Assembly (NCBI GenBank): GCA_016788885.1
Contig: JAEURX010000014.1
Coordinates: forward strand, 59,451-123,450
Origin: Nitrospira sp.
GTDB taxonomy: Bacteria > Nitrospirota > Nitrospiria > Nitrospirales > Nitrospiraceae
Direction: 5' to 3'
DNA: 64,000 bases
Numbering within the stretch: the stretch's first letter is position 1; every line of letters starts with the position of its first letter. The position numbers and the translations under genes were made by a program. Below are positions 35,616 through 44,609 of the stretch, in pieces. The notes beneath the pieces were generated by a model that did no database searches, was not told the origin of the DNA, and worked only from the letters and a program-made list of their open reading frames with translations.

Positions 35616-36014
35616 ATGAGCACGAACGGCACAATGAAACGCATTCGAATCACAGTCGGCGGTGTCAAACTGGAGGCCGAGCTGAAGGGCACCAGAACGG
35701 CCGAAGAGCTCTATCGGGCCTTGCCGGCGGAAGGGCCATTGAATGTGTGGGGCGAAGAGTTCTATTTTAAAATTCCCGGCGTGAAAGATCATCGCGAAAC
35801 GGCGACGACGCAAGTCAAAATCGGCGACGTGGCATTCTGGGGAGCCGGCCAGGTTCTGGCGATTTTCTTCGGTCGTACGCCCATGAGCATGGGGGCTGAC
35901 CCTGTCCCTGCCGACCGGGTCAACGTCGTGGGACGGGTGCTGGGTGATGCGGCGACGTTGCGACAGGCGATGAACGCGAACACGATCCGGGTAGAACGAA
36001 TCGAGCCGGCATAG
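35616..36014 (+). CDS. Cyclophilin-like fold protein
   Basis: A 132-residue protein of the small cyclophilin-like family (TM1367 type). Visible elements: KRIRITVGGVKLEAELKGTRTAEELYRALP, NVWGEEFYFKIPG, GDVAFWGAGQVLAIFFGRTPMS, and VNVVGRVLGDAATL. The ATG at 35616 has GAGG upstream; ATG 35634 (MKRIRI) is an alternative. The canonical prolyl isomerase residues cannot be identified, so enzymatic activity is doubtful. It is divergent from the exonuclease gene. Confidence 0.8.
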   Translation: MSTNGTMKRIRITVGGVKLEAELKGTRTAEELYRALPAEGPLNVWGEEFYFKIPGVKDHRETATTQVKIGDVAFWGAGQVLAIFFGRTPMSMGADPVPADRVNVVGRVLGDAATLRQAMNANTIRVERIEPA

Positions 36015-36060
36015 CCCGTTGCGTAAAATTCTCTGAGGCTGATTCGAGAGGAGCGGTTTT

Positions 36061-36342
36061 ATGAGGCTGGCCAAAGAGCGGGTTCACCATATGGCAGACT
36101 CGGTGGTCGCTCGATTGCACGAGTTGCAGTTTCTTGAGATCAGCGGAGATCGGAAGGCGCTTCGGGAGTCGTTGGAACACACGATGACTGAGGAACTGAT
36201 GGTCGAAGATCGGTTGAACGCCGAAGTGCGCCGGATGATGCAACCCTACGAACGGCAAATCGAGCAGGGGCAAGTCGACTATCAGAAGATGTTTACGATG
36301 ATCAAGCAGAAGCTGGTGCGTGAACGGGGGATCATCCTATAA
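36061..36342 (+). CDS. DUF507 family protein, copy 1
   Basis: A 93-residue helical protein beginning MRLAKERVHHMADSVVARLH and containing LMVEDRLNAEVRRMMQPYERQI. These features match DUF507, a small family of unknown function. GAGAGGAGCGG precedes the ATG. A second DUF507 gene starts 50 bp downstream. Confidence 0.85.
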   Translation: MRLAKERVHHMADSVVARLHELQFLEISGDRKALRESLEHTMTEELMVEDRLNAEVRRMMQPYERQIEQGQVDYQKMFTMIKQKLVRERGIIL

Positions 36343-36391
36343 CGTTTTGGTCGGTGCCCGGACGGCGTCCTCACCGGAGGTGGTGCAGACA

Positions 36392-36667
36392 ATGATCAGC
36401 GACGATAAAGCCAGTCACCTGGCCCATCTGGTGCTCGGTGCGCTGAAGAAGAGCCCGCAGTGTCGGCTGACCGAGGATGACGGGAAGGTCCTGCGCGAAA
36501 TCAAACGCGTGGTGGCGGCGGAACTTGCGTTGGAAGAAGAGATCGACAAGAAGGTGCGCGCGAGACTGGCGTCCTATACCAGGCAGATTGTCGAGGGCAG
36601 CCCGGAGTGGGATGTGATGTATCGAAAAACCACTGAAGAAGAGCAGAAAAGGCGGGCGAAGCCGTAA
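36392..36667 (+). CDS. DUF507 family protein, copy 2
   Basis: A 91-residue paralogue of the preceding gene: MISDDKASHLAHLVLGALKK, VAAELALEEEIDKKVRARLASY, then SPEWDVMYRK. The two copies share the layout of an N-terminal helix, an acidic E-E/D hinge and a C-terminal helix. GGAGG lies 11 bp before the ATG. Tandem DUF507 genes suggest a heteromeric product (inference). Confidence 0.85.
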   Translation: MISDDKASHLAHLVLGALKKSPQCRLTEDDGKVLREIKRVVAAELALEEEIDKKVRARLASYTRQIVEGSPEWDVMYRKTTEEEQKRRAKP

Positions 36668-36802
36668 CGCGCCGGTGGATCAGGGCAATCGATATCCCCA
36701 TCTTGCGTCTCACGTGAGTGAGCGGTCTGGAATGTCGGAATATCGCCGCGTCAGGGTCGCAGAGCCGAAGGGCAGCGGCGACCATATTTGAGAGGTTGTG
36801 TC

Positions 36803-37243
36803 ATGCGAGTCAGTTTCTGGATGGCCCTATTTGCACTCACGCTGTTGATGGGGGCCTGTACCCATTCCAAGCCGAAACCGCTGGTTCCGTTGGAGTTGGC
36901 TTATGGGGCCAAACCCGACACCATTGCACTGAACGGCCAAGCAACCCAAGCGTTTCTGGCTGGTCAAATGGCGGAAGCCAAGAACCTGTTCGCTCAGGTG
37001 GTAGCAGCTGCCCCGGATTCGGGGCAAGCGCACTATAACTACGCGCTCAGCTTGAATGCCTTGGGGCAAACTGATCAGGCGCGGCAGGAATTTATCACCG
37101 CGGCGAATCTTGCCCCTGGGGATAAGGTCATCTGGGACTCGCCGGCGCTGCGCCCGTTCGGAAATCCCGAAGCGCCCAAGGGTCCGTCGAGAGAACATCC
37201 GTACGGCACGAGCCGGCCGACGATCGGCAGTGGCCCGCGTTAG
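36803..37243 (+). CDS. TPR-containing lipoprotein, 146 aa
   Basis: A signal sequence ends in a lipobox-like LLMGAC (Met at -3 is atypical), suggesting lipid attachment at Cys20 or so. One TPR pair follows: QATQAFLAGQMAEAKNLFAQVVAAAPDSGQAHYNYALSLNALGQ, then ARQEFITAANLAPGD. The Pro/Gly-rich tail has no features. Role unknown; likely envelope associated. It is 42 bp upstream of bcp. Confidence 0.75.
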   Translation: MRVSFWMALFALTLLMGACTHSKPKPLVPLELAYGAKPDTIALNGQATQAFLAGQMAEAKNLFAQVVAAAPDSGQAHYNYALSLNALGQTDQARQEFITAANLAPGDKVIWDSPALRPFGNPEAPKGPSREHPYGTSRPTIGSGPR

Positions 37244-37285
37244 CCGACGGAAGACATATTCGTTAAACAGAAGGACATCCCGCGT

Positions 37286-37753
37286 ATGGCAAGTGAGTTA
37301 GCAGTGGGGGAGAAAGCTCCGGATTTTTCCCTGCCCGATCAGGATGGGAAGCCTGTGACGTTGAAGAGTTTCAAGGGCAAGCAGGTGGTCTTGTACTTCT
37401 ATCCCAAAGACGATACCTCCGGCTGTACCAAAGAGGCCTGCGATTTTCGTGATTCCCTCACGCCCCTCACCAAGGCCGGCGCCGTGGTGGTCGGCGTTAG
37501 TAAGGATGGGAAGGCTGCACATCAGAAGTTTATTGCCAAGTATGAGTTGCCCTTCACGTTGTTGAGTGACGAAGACGCGGCGATCTGCACAGCCTATGGA
37601 GTCTATAAAGAGAAAAGCATGTACGGACGCAAGTACATGGGGATTGAGCGGAGCACATTCGTCATTGACGCGAGCGGCCGCATCAAAGCCGTGTTCCGGA
37701 AGGTCAAGGTTCCCGGGCATGTGGACGAGGTGTTGGCCGCGGTAACGGCGTAG
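37286..37753 (+). CDS. bcp: Thioredoxin-dependent peroxiredoxin Bcp/PrxQ
   Basis: A 155-residue PrxQ-type peroxiredoxin that reduces peroxides using thioredoxin. The peroxidatic Cys is in YFYPKDDTSGCTKEACDFRD, with a resolving Cys five residues later, the PrxQ alpha2 arrangement. VGVSKDGKAAHQKF and IERSTFVIDASGRI fit the family. The thioredoxin at 21068 is a potential electron donor. Confidence 0.95.
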   Translation: MASELAVGEKAPDFSLPDQDGKPVTLKSFKGKQVVLYFYPKDDTSGCTKEACDFRDSLTPLTKAGAVVVGVSKDGKAAHQKFIAKYELPFTLLSDEDAAICTAYGVYKEKSMYGRKYMGIERSTFVIDASGRIKAVFRKVKVPGHVDEVLAAVTA

Positions 37754-37787
37754 CAGGAAGACGGGAACCGCGCCGTCGGCGCGGGCA

Positions 37788-38036
37788 ATGGTGATGGACC
37801 CGCTGGAAAAAACGTCTCATGCCTGTCGTGCCGCCGCGTTGTCGCTCGTGCCGGGACTGGGCCATTTGTACATCGGCGAAAAACGCGGCGGGCCGCTGCT
37901 CATCGCGGGGCTCGTACTGATCGCCCTGTGGATGGGGCTCTTCTCGTTTGCCCTCGTGCCGTTGCTCGGGCTGATCGTGTTTTGCATGGGCGATACCTAT
38001 CTCACCGTGAGCCGAGACCGCGGACTCCTTTCGTAA
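37788..38036 (+). CDS. Small membrane protein, 82 aa
   Basis: A short protein with a hydrophobic N-terminal loop (AAALSLVPGLGHLYIGEKRGGPLLIAGL) and two probable membrane helices. The PGLGHLYIG motif resembles TM2/DUF5683 type small membrane proteins. The ATG encoding MVMDPLEKTSH is one of two close ATGs. It precedes an exported protein by 9 bp. Confidence 0.65.
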   Translation: MVMDPLEKTSHACRAAALSLVPGLGHLYIGEKRGGPLLIAGLVLIALWMGLFSFALVPLLGLIVFCMGDTYLTVSRDRGLLS

Positions 38037-38045
38037 CGACGCATC

Positions 38046-38942
38046 ATGTGCCGATACCCACATCTCCCCCAAACTCTGCCTCTCGTGTCTCGTTTCGGGC
38101 TGCGCACACTGCTGCTGGTGCTGCTTGCATGGGCAAGCGTCTGTGCGAACGGAGAGGCAGCAGACAAGATTCCTGGTCTGCTGACCGTCCGAGACGCATT
38201 GACCCTGCCCAATCATCCGGTGCGTATCGATGCGCGACTAACTGCGGCGGGCCAGAGCGACGATCGGCCGCTGGCGGGCGTACTTCTTCATCTGCGCATC
38301 GATGGGAAGGCCATCGCGTCCCAAACCACCAACCAGGCCGGGCAGGTGTCCTTCGACTATCTGCCGAAGATGCGGGGGACCAATGTCATCAACTTGTCGG
38401 TCGATCCGGCAGCGACCGTATCGGCGGAGATGCGCGAAACCACTCTCTGTGTGTGGGAGCGCCGGCGGCCGATTGTGTTGGTCGAGTTGGAGTCGCTCAT
38501 GCAGCCGGGGGCTGCGTCCTCCGCGCCGTCTGCCCCAGCGGGAAGCGTCGGGAGGCCCGCGGCAGAGCCGGTGCCTGATGCCGCGGACGAACTCTCGAAA
38601 TTGACGCAGTATTACTACAATGTGGTCTATGTGCCGGGGAGTGAGTCAGCTTCGATGGGGAATGATGCCGCTCACACGCTGCGGCAGTGGTTGGTCTCGC
38701 ATAAATTTCCACCGGGGTTTGTAGCGGTTCCGGGAACCGGCGGCCTGAGTGCGACGTTGGACGGTTTCAAGCAAGACGGATGGACGACGATGAAGTCGGG
38801 CATCGGGCGCACGCGGGCCTTTGCCGATACGCTCCTGCAGCATCGCTTAGAGGTGGTCGTGGTTCCGGAACTGCCAAAGGGCGAACTGCCGCGCAAAGCC
38901 AAGGGGGCTCACGATTGGAAAGACGTGCGAAAGAAGCTATGA
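38046..38942 (+). CDS. Exported protein with Ig-like domain and APP1-like C-terminal region
   Basis: A 298-residue protein with a signal peptide ending near ANGEAA. A beta-sandwich domain follows (LTVRDALTLPNHPVRIDARLTA, LAGVLLHLRIDGKAIASQTTNQAGQVSFDYLP) resembling bacterial Ig-like folds. After a Pro/Ala linker comes an alpha/beta region (YYYNVVYVPGSESASMGND, LRQWLVSHKFPPGFVAVPG, GIGRTRAFADTLLQ, HDWKDVRKKL) that weakly recalls HAD-type LNS2/APP1 phosphatase domains. The catalytic DxD of that family is not visible. Function unknown. Confidence 0.6.
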   Translation: MCRYPHLPQTLPLVSRFGLRTLLLVLLAWASVCANGEAADKIPGLLTVRDALTLPNHPVRIDARLTAAGQSDDRPLAGVLLHLRIDGKAIASQTTNQAGQVSFDYLPKMRGTNVINLSVDPAATVSAEMRETTLCVWERRRPIVLVELESLMQPGAASSAPSAPAGSVGRPAAEPVPDAADELSKLTQYYYNVVYVPGSESASMGNDAAHTLRQWLVSHKFPPGFVAVPGTGGLSATLDGFKQDGWTTMKSGIGRTRAFADTLLQHRLEVVVVPELPKGELPRKAKGAHDWKDVRKKL

Positions 38943-39173
38943 GCAGGACGGAGTGCCGTTCTTGCTCGCGTACCACGCGGCTTCGGAACGCCCTCCCATG
39001 GGCAAAGGCCTCGCGCCGCGAACTGGGGTTGGGAGGGTAAGCATGCGGCGCAGTTGAAAGGGATACTCCCTTCTGCTCACCTTGGAGCAGCCGTGGCAAT
39101 TCACTCCGCGGGCGAATCGTGTTATGTTGGGCGCCCGTCAGGGCGTGATCTCATTGAAGGAGCAGGAGCCGGT

Positions 39174-39953
39174 ATGTTGTTAGAAGGTAAAAAGGGACTG
39201 ATTATCGGTGTGGCGAACAAGCATAGCATCGCCTGGGCCATTGCACAGGCTGCCGCGCGCGAAGGCGCGCAGATGCTGTTCAGTTATCAGAACGAACGGT
39301 TGCGCGAAAACGTCGAAGAATTAGTCCAGACCCTCCCGGGCGCGTCGGCCTGCGTCTGTGATGTCGGAGATGACAATCAGATCGCCGCGATGATGAAACA
39401 GGCCTCAGAGAAACTCGGGCGGTTGGATTTTGTCGTCCATTCACTCGCCTTTGCGCCGCGCGAAGAATTGACCGGCGAATTTGTGAACACCACTCGCCAG
39501 GGATTTACGACGGCCCTCGACGTGAGCGCCTATTCTCTCGTTGCCGTCACGCGGGCGGCGATGCCGTTGATGACGGAAGGTGGTTCAGTCGTCACGCTGA
39601 CCTACCTCGGCAGCGAGCGCGTGGTTCCGCACTACAATGTCATGGGCGTCGCCAAAGCCGCGCTTGAAGCGACGGTGCGGTATTTGGCCCACGATCTGGG
39701 ACCGAAGAATATCCGGGTGAATGCCGTCTCTGCCGGACCGATCAAAACGCTGGCGGCGCGCGGTGTGTCCGGGATCAGCAAAATGGTCGATCACCATCGC
39801 GCATTCGCGCCGCTTCGGCGGGCGACGGAGCAGGGCGAAGTGGGCGACACGGCGCTGTTCCTCGTGAGTCCGTTAGGTCGCGGCATCACCGGAGAGGTGA
39901 TCTACGTCGATGGGGGATACCATATTCTCGGCTCCCTGGCTTCTGTCGAATAG
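39174..39953 (+). CDS. fabI: Enoyl-ACP reductase FabI
   Basis: FabI reduces enoyl-ACP with NADH in the last step of fatty acid elongation. The 259 residues show the SDR-like FabI pattern: GKKGLIIGVANKHSIAWAIA nucleotide site, DFVVHSLAFAPREEL, LTYLGSERVVPHYNVMGVAKAALEA with catalytic Tyr and Lys, and AGPIKTLAARGVSG. The ATG at 39174 yields the typical MLLEGKKGL start; the frame is open 40 codons further upstream without homology. It is the presumed only enoyl reductase here. Confidence 0.96.
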   Translation: MLLEGKKGLIIGVANKHSIAWAIAQAAAREGAQMLFSYQNERLRENVEELVQTLPGASACVCDVGDDNQIAAMMKQASEKLGRLDFVVHSLAFAPREELTGEFVNTTRQGFTTALDVSAYSLVAVTRAAMPLMTEGGSVVTLTYLGSERVVPHYNVMGVAKAALEATVRYLAHDLGPKNIRVNAVSAGPIKTLAARGVSGISKMVDHHRAFAPLRRATEQGEVGDTALFLVSPLGRGITGEVIYVDGGYHILGSLASVE

Positions 39954-40011
39954 GAAGCCGACAATCCTGTCCGCCCGATCCCTGCTGCGCGTCGTCCTTG
40001 ACTCATTCAAG

Positions 40012-40914
40012 GTGCGGCGGGCATGGAATCGGGCGGTGCTTTCTCCACTCATTCTTTTCCTCTGCCTGTTCATGTTCGACTCGGCGGGCCTGCCAATGCC
40101 TGCTCTCTCTGCCCAGCTCACCGCCAGAGAGGAAGATGGATTGATCGGAGCCGTTCAATCAGTTGAAACCATAGACAGTCTCCTGTCGCAAACCGACCGC
40201 TACGACCTGCAGGGTCGTATTCTCGAACGGGTTCAAGGCGGGAAAGAGGCATCCCAAAGCTTGTGGCCCCTGCGGTTTACCTATGTCTACGACCAGGAGG
40301 GAAGACGTCTGGCTGAAGTGATACGTGATGCACGAGGCGAGCTCGTGAAGGAGACCCGCGCCGTCTATGATGCGCAGGGGAATCGGTCCGCCGAGTTAGC
40401 GGCATGGGGCGACGGGACGTTTGAGAATGTGTCCCTCTATGAATACGACGAGTCGCGTAAGCTCCGGCGTGGCCTTCATTACAATGCGGTGCAGGTCGTC
40501 AACCGGAACCTCTATGCCTATGATGCCGCCGGACGCCTGATACATGAACGACTCGAGCGCAATTATCGATACGACGCGGACGGACATCAGGTGGTGACGA
40601 CCACTCGTTTTGATGTGGGGCACGACGTCGCGATCACTTACGACGATCGCGGGCACGTGCGGGAAAAAGTCGTCTCGGATTTGCGAGGACGGAAACAAAG
40701 CCATTCGGAATTTCGCTACGATGAGCATGGCAGCCAGGTCGAGGAACGCAGCTATGATGCCGGGGGACGGCTCACCGATCGCAAGACATACCGGTATGAA
40801 TATGATTCGGTAGGGAATTGGATCACAGAGATGTTTGAGTGGTGGGAACTGCATGACACTGATCCCCGGATCAAACAATCACATGTCCGCGAGCGTCGGA
40901 TCACCTACTACTAA
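40012..40914 (+). CDS. Exported YD-repeat protein
   Basis: A protein with a signal peptide (VLSPLILFLCLFMFDSAGLPMPALSAQ) followed by about eight YD/RHS-type repeats: YDLQGRILERV, YDQEGRRLAEV, YDAQGNRSAEL, YDAAGRLIHERL, YDADGHQVVTT, YDDRGHVREKV, YDEHGSQVEER, YDSVGNWITEM. Such repeats form beta-shells or bind carbohydrate. The length, about 300 residues, is too short for a toxin-carrying RHS protein. Start is uncertain: GTG 40012 gives a clean signal peptide, while ATG 39910 overlaps fabI by 44 bp. It precedes a glycoside-hydrolase-like gene. Confidence 0.75.
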   Translation: MRRAWNRAVLSPLILFLCLFMFDSAGLPMPALSAQLTAREEDGLIGAVQSVETIDSLLSQTDRYDLQGRILERVQGGKEASQSLWPLRFTYVYDQEGRRLAEVIRDARGELVKETRAVYDAQGNRSAELAAWGDGTFENVSLYEYDESRKLRRGLHYNAVQVVNRNLYAYDAAGRLIHERLERNYRYDADGHQVVTTTRFDVGHDVAITYDDRGHVREKVVSDLRGRKQSHSEFRYDEHGSQVEERSYDAGGRLTDRKTYRYEYDSVGNWITEMFEWWELHDTDPRIKQSHVRERRITYY

Positions 40915-41034
40915 CATTGCCGGGACAATACTCACGCTCAGGTTATGTCAGCATTCATGATGGAACGGCTGTTCGGGGTCTGTCGTAGTCTGTGGCGGAT
41001 CCTGGATGCGCCAGGCACGGTCGGGCGGAGGACC

Positions 41035-42504
41035 ATGGTACATCAGTCGAATCTGTTGAGCTGTGTTGTGGGCGTTCTGTTGCTCTGCGCTGGCGGTCAC
41101 GCGCAAGTCTTGGCCGGAGAGGATTCAACGCCGCTACAGACCCGCGGCCCTCTTCGACAGTCGACTGACAACTCGCGATATTTCGCCGACGCGGAAAACC
41201 GGATCGTCTACGTGACCGGGTCTCACACGTGGGAAAACTTTCAGGATGTCACCGAGGTGTTCGACTATCCGGCTTATCTCGATCGGCTGACGGCTCTGCA
41301 TCATAATTTTATTCGCTTGTGGGTCACTGAATCGATCCATTCGGACGGCGGGTGGCTCCTGAATCCTCCGGCCAATGAAAAGGATATCGCGCCGCTTCCG
41401 TATCTGCGGACTGGGCCCGGCCTTGCTCTGGACGGCCGGCCACGCTTGGATCTGTCCCGGTTCAATCCTGCGTATTTTGAACGGCTTCGCGCCAGGGTCC
41501 GGCAAGCGGGGCAGCGCGGCATCTATGTCTCTGTGATGTTCTTCCAGGGATTCAGCGTGGTCACGCCGGGAGCATGGAAGGCGCACCCCCTGAACGGTGG
41601 TAACAATGTGAACGGCATCGACGGCGACGCCAACGGCGACGGGCTGGGTTTGGAGGTGCACCGATCGCCTGGAGCTCCGGTGCTGCAGATTCAGGAAGCC
41701 TATGTGCGGCAGGTACTTGAGGCGCTGCACGACTTGGACAACGTCTTGTACGAGGTCGTGAATGAAGCGACCCCAGAGTCGGTCCCCTGGCAATACCAGC
41801 TCATTCGTTTTGTCAAACGGTATGAGCGTGAGCGAGGCTTCATGGCACATCCGGTCGGCATGACCTTCTTTCAACTCGGCGAATTCGGGGGCGGCGACAA
41901 TCGCACCCTGTTCGAAAGCGAGGCCGACTGGATCTCGCCCGGCGGGTACACCAAATATGCGCGAAATCCCCCGGTCGTGGATGGACGTCACGTGCAGGTG
42001 CTGGATACCGATCATATCCACGGGATCGGCGGCGATCAGGACTACGTCTGGGAAAGCTTCATGCGAGGATATAACCCGATTTATATGGATCCATTTGATG
42101 CGGTCCATGAGTTGACCATTGGGGAGCCGGTGCTCAATGAGCCGCAGCACGAGCGCGCGCGAGTGGCGATGGGACAGGCGCGCCGGTGGGCCGATCGGCT
42201 CGACCTGAAGCGTGTGACTCCGCAGAGCGAACTGGCCTCGACCGGCTACTGCCTTGCTGATCGAGGGCGTGAGTACTTAATCTATATTCCTGCTGGCGGC
42301 GTGACCTCTGAATCCGACGAGGGGAAGGCGACTCGACCTGTGACCGTCAATTTGACCGGCGTAAGCGGCCCCTTCACCGTGGAGTGGATGGAATTCGAAA
42401 CTGGACGCACGAAGCAGGAGGGTCTCCTCATCGGCGGGAGCGAGCGTATGCTCACTGTGCCTTTCTCGGGCGGGTCGCTGCTGTATCTTCGGAAGGCACG
42501 ATAG
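41035..42504 (+). CDS. Exported glycoside-hydrolase-like TIM-barrel protein
   Basis: A 489-residue protein with a signal peptide (LLSCVVGVLLLCAGGHAQVLA). It has a TIM-barrel opening NSRYFADAENRIVYVTGSHTWENFQDV and LHHNFIRLWVTE, a putative acid/base motif YEVVNEATPES, and a beta-sandwich C-terminal domain (VNLTGVSGPFTVEWMEFETG). It resembles clan GH-A type proteins; no subfamily is assigned. GGCGGAGGACC lies just before ATG 41035, so I reject the earlier ATGs at 40945-40960. It may act on polysaccharide outside the cytoplasm. Confidence 0.7.
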   Translation: MVHQSNLLSCVVGVLLLCAGGHAQVLAGEDSTPLQTRGPLRQSTDNSRYFADAENRIVYVTGSHTWENFQDVTEVFDYPAYLDRLTALHHNFIRLWVTESIHSDGGWLLNPPANEKDIAPLPYLRTGPGLALDGRPRLDLSRFNPAYFERLRARVRQAGQRGIYVSVMFFQGFSVVTPGAWKAHPLNGGNNVNGIDGDANGDGLGLEVHRSPGAPVLQIQEAYVRQVLEALHDLDNVLYEVVNEATPESVPWQYQLIRFVKRYERERGFMAHPVGMTFFQLGEFGGGDNRTLFESEADWISPGGYTKYARNPPVVDGRHVQVLDTDHIHGIGGDQDYVWESFMRGYNPIYMDPFDAVHELTIGEPVLNEPQHERARVAMGQARRWADRLDLKRVTPQSELASTGYCLADRGREYLIYIPAGGVTSESDEGKATRPVTVNLTGVSGPFTVEWMEFETGRTKQEGLLIGGSERMLTVPFSGGSLLYLRKAR

Positions 42505-42582
42505 GGACTGCTGCCGGCAGCTTCGGAGCAACGTGCCGCAAAGAAGTGGTTCTGTAATTTCTGCAGGGAGGGGAGAGACCCA

Positions 42583-43329
42583 ATGAAGTTCATGAAACAA
42601 CTTATGAGATCCCCCTATATTCGAAGAAAAATTTATAAAGAATATGAGGAGTTAAACTACAGTCAATTAGGCGAGCAGCAAGTCATTCTTAATGTGCTGA
42701 GCAGAATGCCAGGCTATAAGAATATTTTGCCTCACACGTATTTGGATATCGGAGGATTTGACCCTATTCAAGGAAGCAACACCTATCGATTGTATCAGTT
42801 AGGCTGGCGGGGCTTGATAGTGGAGCCCAATCCGGAAAAGACCAAACATTGGGACAAAGTTCGACCGAACGATAAGGTGATCACAGCTGCAGTCGTGCCA
42901 GATTCCTGGAACGAACAGTATGTCCCAATGATGTGCGAAGGCCATCACGACGCAAGGGAAAGCATTTCAAGGGCGATCAATCCAAAAATCCGTGCATCGG
43001 CAACAGCTGATGTGGCCTACAATGCCAAAACAATAAAATTCTGTGACCTTCTCGATGAGGCCAAGAAGGCGCAACTCTATCCAACAGTTTTGAATTTAGA
43101 TATTGAAGGCTTTGAAGAAGAAATCGTCTTGAATTCCAGGCTGGCTGAAAGTTCGATCCCTCTGTTGTGCATTGAACATTTCTTGAACGAATTTACGACG
43201 GACTACTCGGCTCTTGCATATGCGGAGTCAAGATTGGTTCGGCATTTACAGGACAACTACTTTCTCGTGAGCATTTGTGGGATCTCGTTGATTTTTGCAC
43301 GAAAAGATCTGTACCGACCATTCTCATAG
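42583..43329 (+). CDS. FkbM-type SAM-dependent methyltransferase
   Basis: A 248-residue protein of the FkbM type: SQLGEQQVILNVLSR, a SAM-binding region YLDIGGFDPIQGSNTYRLYQLGWRGLIVEPNPEKTKHW, AAVVPDSW, and VLNLDIEGFEEEIVL. FkbM proteins O-methylate sugars or metabolites. Codons are clearly AT-richer than in neighbouring genes (many aaa, tat, ttt, tta), suggesting recent acquisition. GGGAGGGGAGAG precedes the ATG. It may decorate surface polysaccharide. Confidence 0.85.
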   Translation: MKFMKQLMRSPYIRRKIYKEYEELNYSQLGEQQVILNVLSRMPGYKNILPHTYLDIGGFDPIQGSNTYRLYQLGWRGLIVEPNPEKTKHWDKVRPNDKVITAAVVPDSWNEQYVPMMCEGHHDARESISRAINPKIRASATADVAYNAKTIKFCDLLDEAKKAQLYPTVLNLDIEGFEEEIVLNSRLAESSIPLLCIEHFLNEFTTDYSALAYAESRLVRHLQDNYFLVSICGISLIFARKDLYRPFS

Positions 43330-43507
43330 TAAAGGAAAAGAGAAGGAAGCCAGCCGTCTCCCCTGATTCAGGTGTGACTTGCCACGCGCAGTATGCCGAT
43401 CGCGTGAGAAGGCGCCGATCCCAGTTGCCCGATGAGTGGAAGTTGTGAGTGCTGGAACGATGCGGCGATTTGACCTCGACGGCTTGCTCCAGCTGAAGCG
43501 ATCCCTG
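43330..43507. other. Convergent intergenic region, no gene seen
   Basis: The stretch lies between the ends of the FkbM gene and cysA. I see no open frame with a ribosome site, and no clear hairpin with a T-run. Composition returns to GC-rich after the AT-rich FkbM gene. Confidence 0.4.
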
Positions 43508-44605
43508 CTACGGCGTCAGTGGCCCAGTGATAGGGCTGCCGGGTTTGGCCTCGATTGAGGGGCCCGCGCCTTCTTGCGGCAGGATGCGGAAATGCGTGAC
43601 GGCAAATGAAACGGCTTGCCCGACGATGAAATTGCAGCGGCGAAACTCTTCTTTGTTCATGCGCGAGCGGAGAATCAGGCCGTCAGAGGTTTCGATCTCC
43701 AGTCGGTATGCGACCCCTAAAAAATAAATATGGCGTAGCTTAGCCTGTTGACGGTATCGACGGGGGTCTTCCGCAACCTTCACGTAATAGGGACGGAAGC
43801 CGACCTGCAACTTCTGGCCGTCGGAAAACCCCGGTGCGGGAAATTCGAGCGAACCGACCTGTACCTGTTCGCGGCGTACCAAACCTTCCACGATATTCAT
43901 TGAGCCGATAAATCGGGCCACGAATTCCGTCGCGGGTTCTTCATACACATCTGCGGGCGAGCCGGCCTGCTCCAGCTTGCCTTTGGAGAAGACGATGATG
44001 CGCCCGGAGACTTCCATCGCTTCTTCCTGATCGTGGGTGACGAACAGGCTGGTGACGTTCAAATCCGTATGGAGGCGAATGAGCCACTCGCGCAGTTCCT
44101 GCCGCACCTTGGCATCGACGGCGCCGAACGGCTCATCCATCAACAAGACCGACGGACGCGGCGCCAAGGCGCGGGCGATGGCGACACGCTGCCGCTGCCC
44201 GCCAGACAGTTGATGCGGGTAGCGGCCGCCGAGTCCATCCAGGCTCATCAAGGCAAGCAGTTCTGCGACACGCTGTTCGATATCCGGCCGGTTCCACTTT
44301 TTGATCTTGAGACCGAAGGCGATGTTGTCGAAAACCGTGAGATGTTTGAAAAGGGCGTAATGTTGAAACACGAAGCCAATGTTGCGTTCCTGCACGGTGA
44401 GGTCGTTGACGCGCTTCCCATCGATGAAGATGTCGCCGGAGGTTGGGACCTCCAGGCCTGCAATCAACCGCAACACCGTGGTTTTTCCGCTTCCGCTGGG
44501 CCCAAGCAAGCCAAGCAGTTCGCCTTCGTTTACCACGAACGAAACATTGCCGACCGCTGTTCCGGAACCGAATTTTTTGGTGAGCCCGCGGACCTCTATT
44601 TTCAC
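43508..44605 (-). CDS. cysA: Sulfate/thiosulfate ABC transporter ATP-binding protein CysA
   Basis: A 365-residue ATPase that drives sulfate import. Walker A GPSGSGKTT (~36-44), Q-loop VFQHYALF, signature LSGGQRQRVAIARA, Walker B VLLMDEPFGAVD and H-loop FVTHDQEEAM are all intact. The C-terminal TOBE region follows (VEGLVRREQVQVGSLEF). It is the last gene of rrf2-sbp-cysT-cysW-cysA, 4 bp after cysW. Confidence 0.95.
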   Translation of the reverse strand: MKIEVRGLTKKFGSGTAVGNVSFVVNEGELLGLLGPSGSGKTTVLRLIAGLEVPTSGDIFIDGKRVNDLTVQERNIGFVFQHYALFKHLTVFDNIAFGLKIKKWNRPDIEQRVAELLALMSLDGLGGRYPHQLSGGQRQRVAIARALAPRPSVLLMDEPFGAVDAKVRQELREWLIRLHTDLNVTSLFVTHDQEEAMEVSGRIIVFSKGKLEQAGSPADVYEEPATEFVARFIGSMNIVEGLVRREQVQVGSLEFPAPGFSDGQKLQVGFRPYYVKVAEDPRRYRQQAKLRHIYFLGVAYRLEIETSDGLILRSRMNKEEFRRCNFIVGQAVSFAVTHFRILPQEGAGPSIEAKPGSPITGPLTP

Positions 44606-44609
44606 CGGC

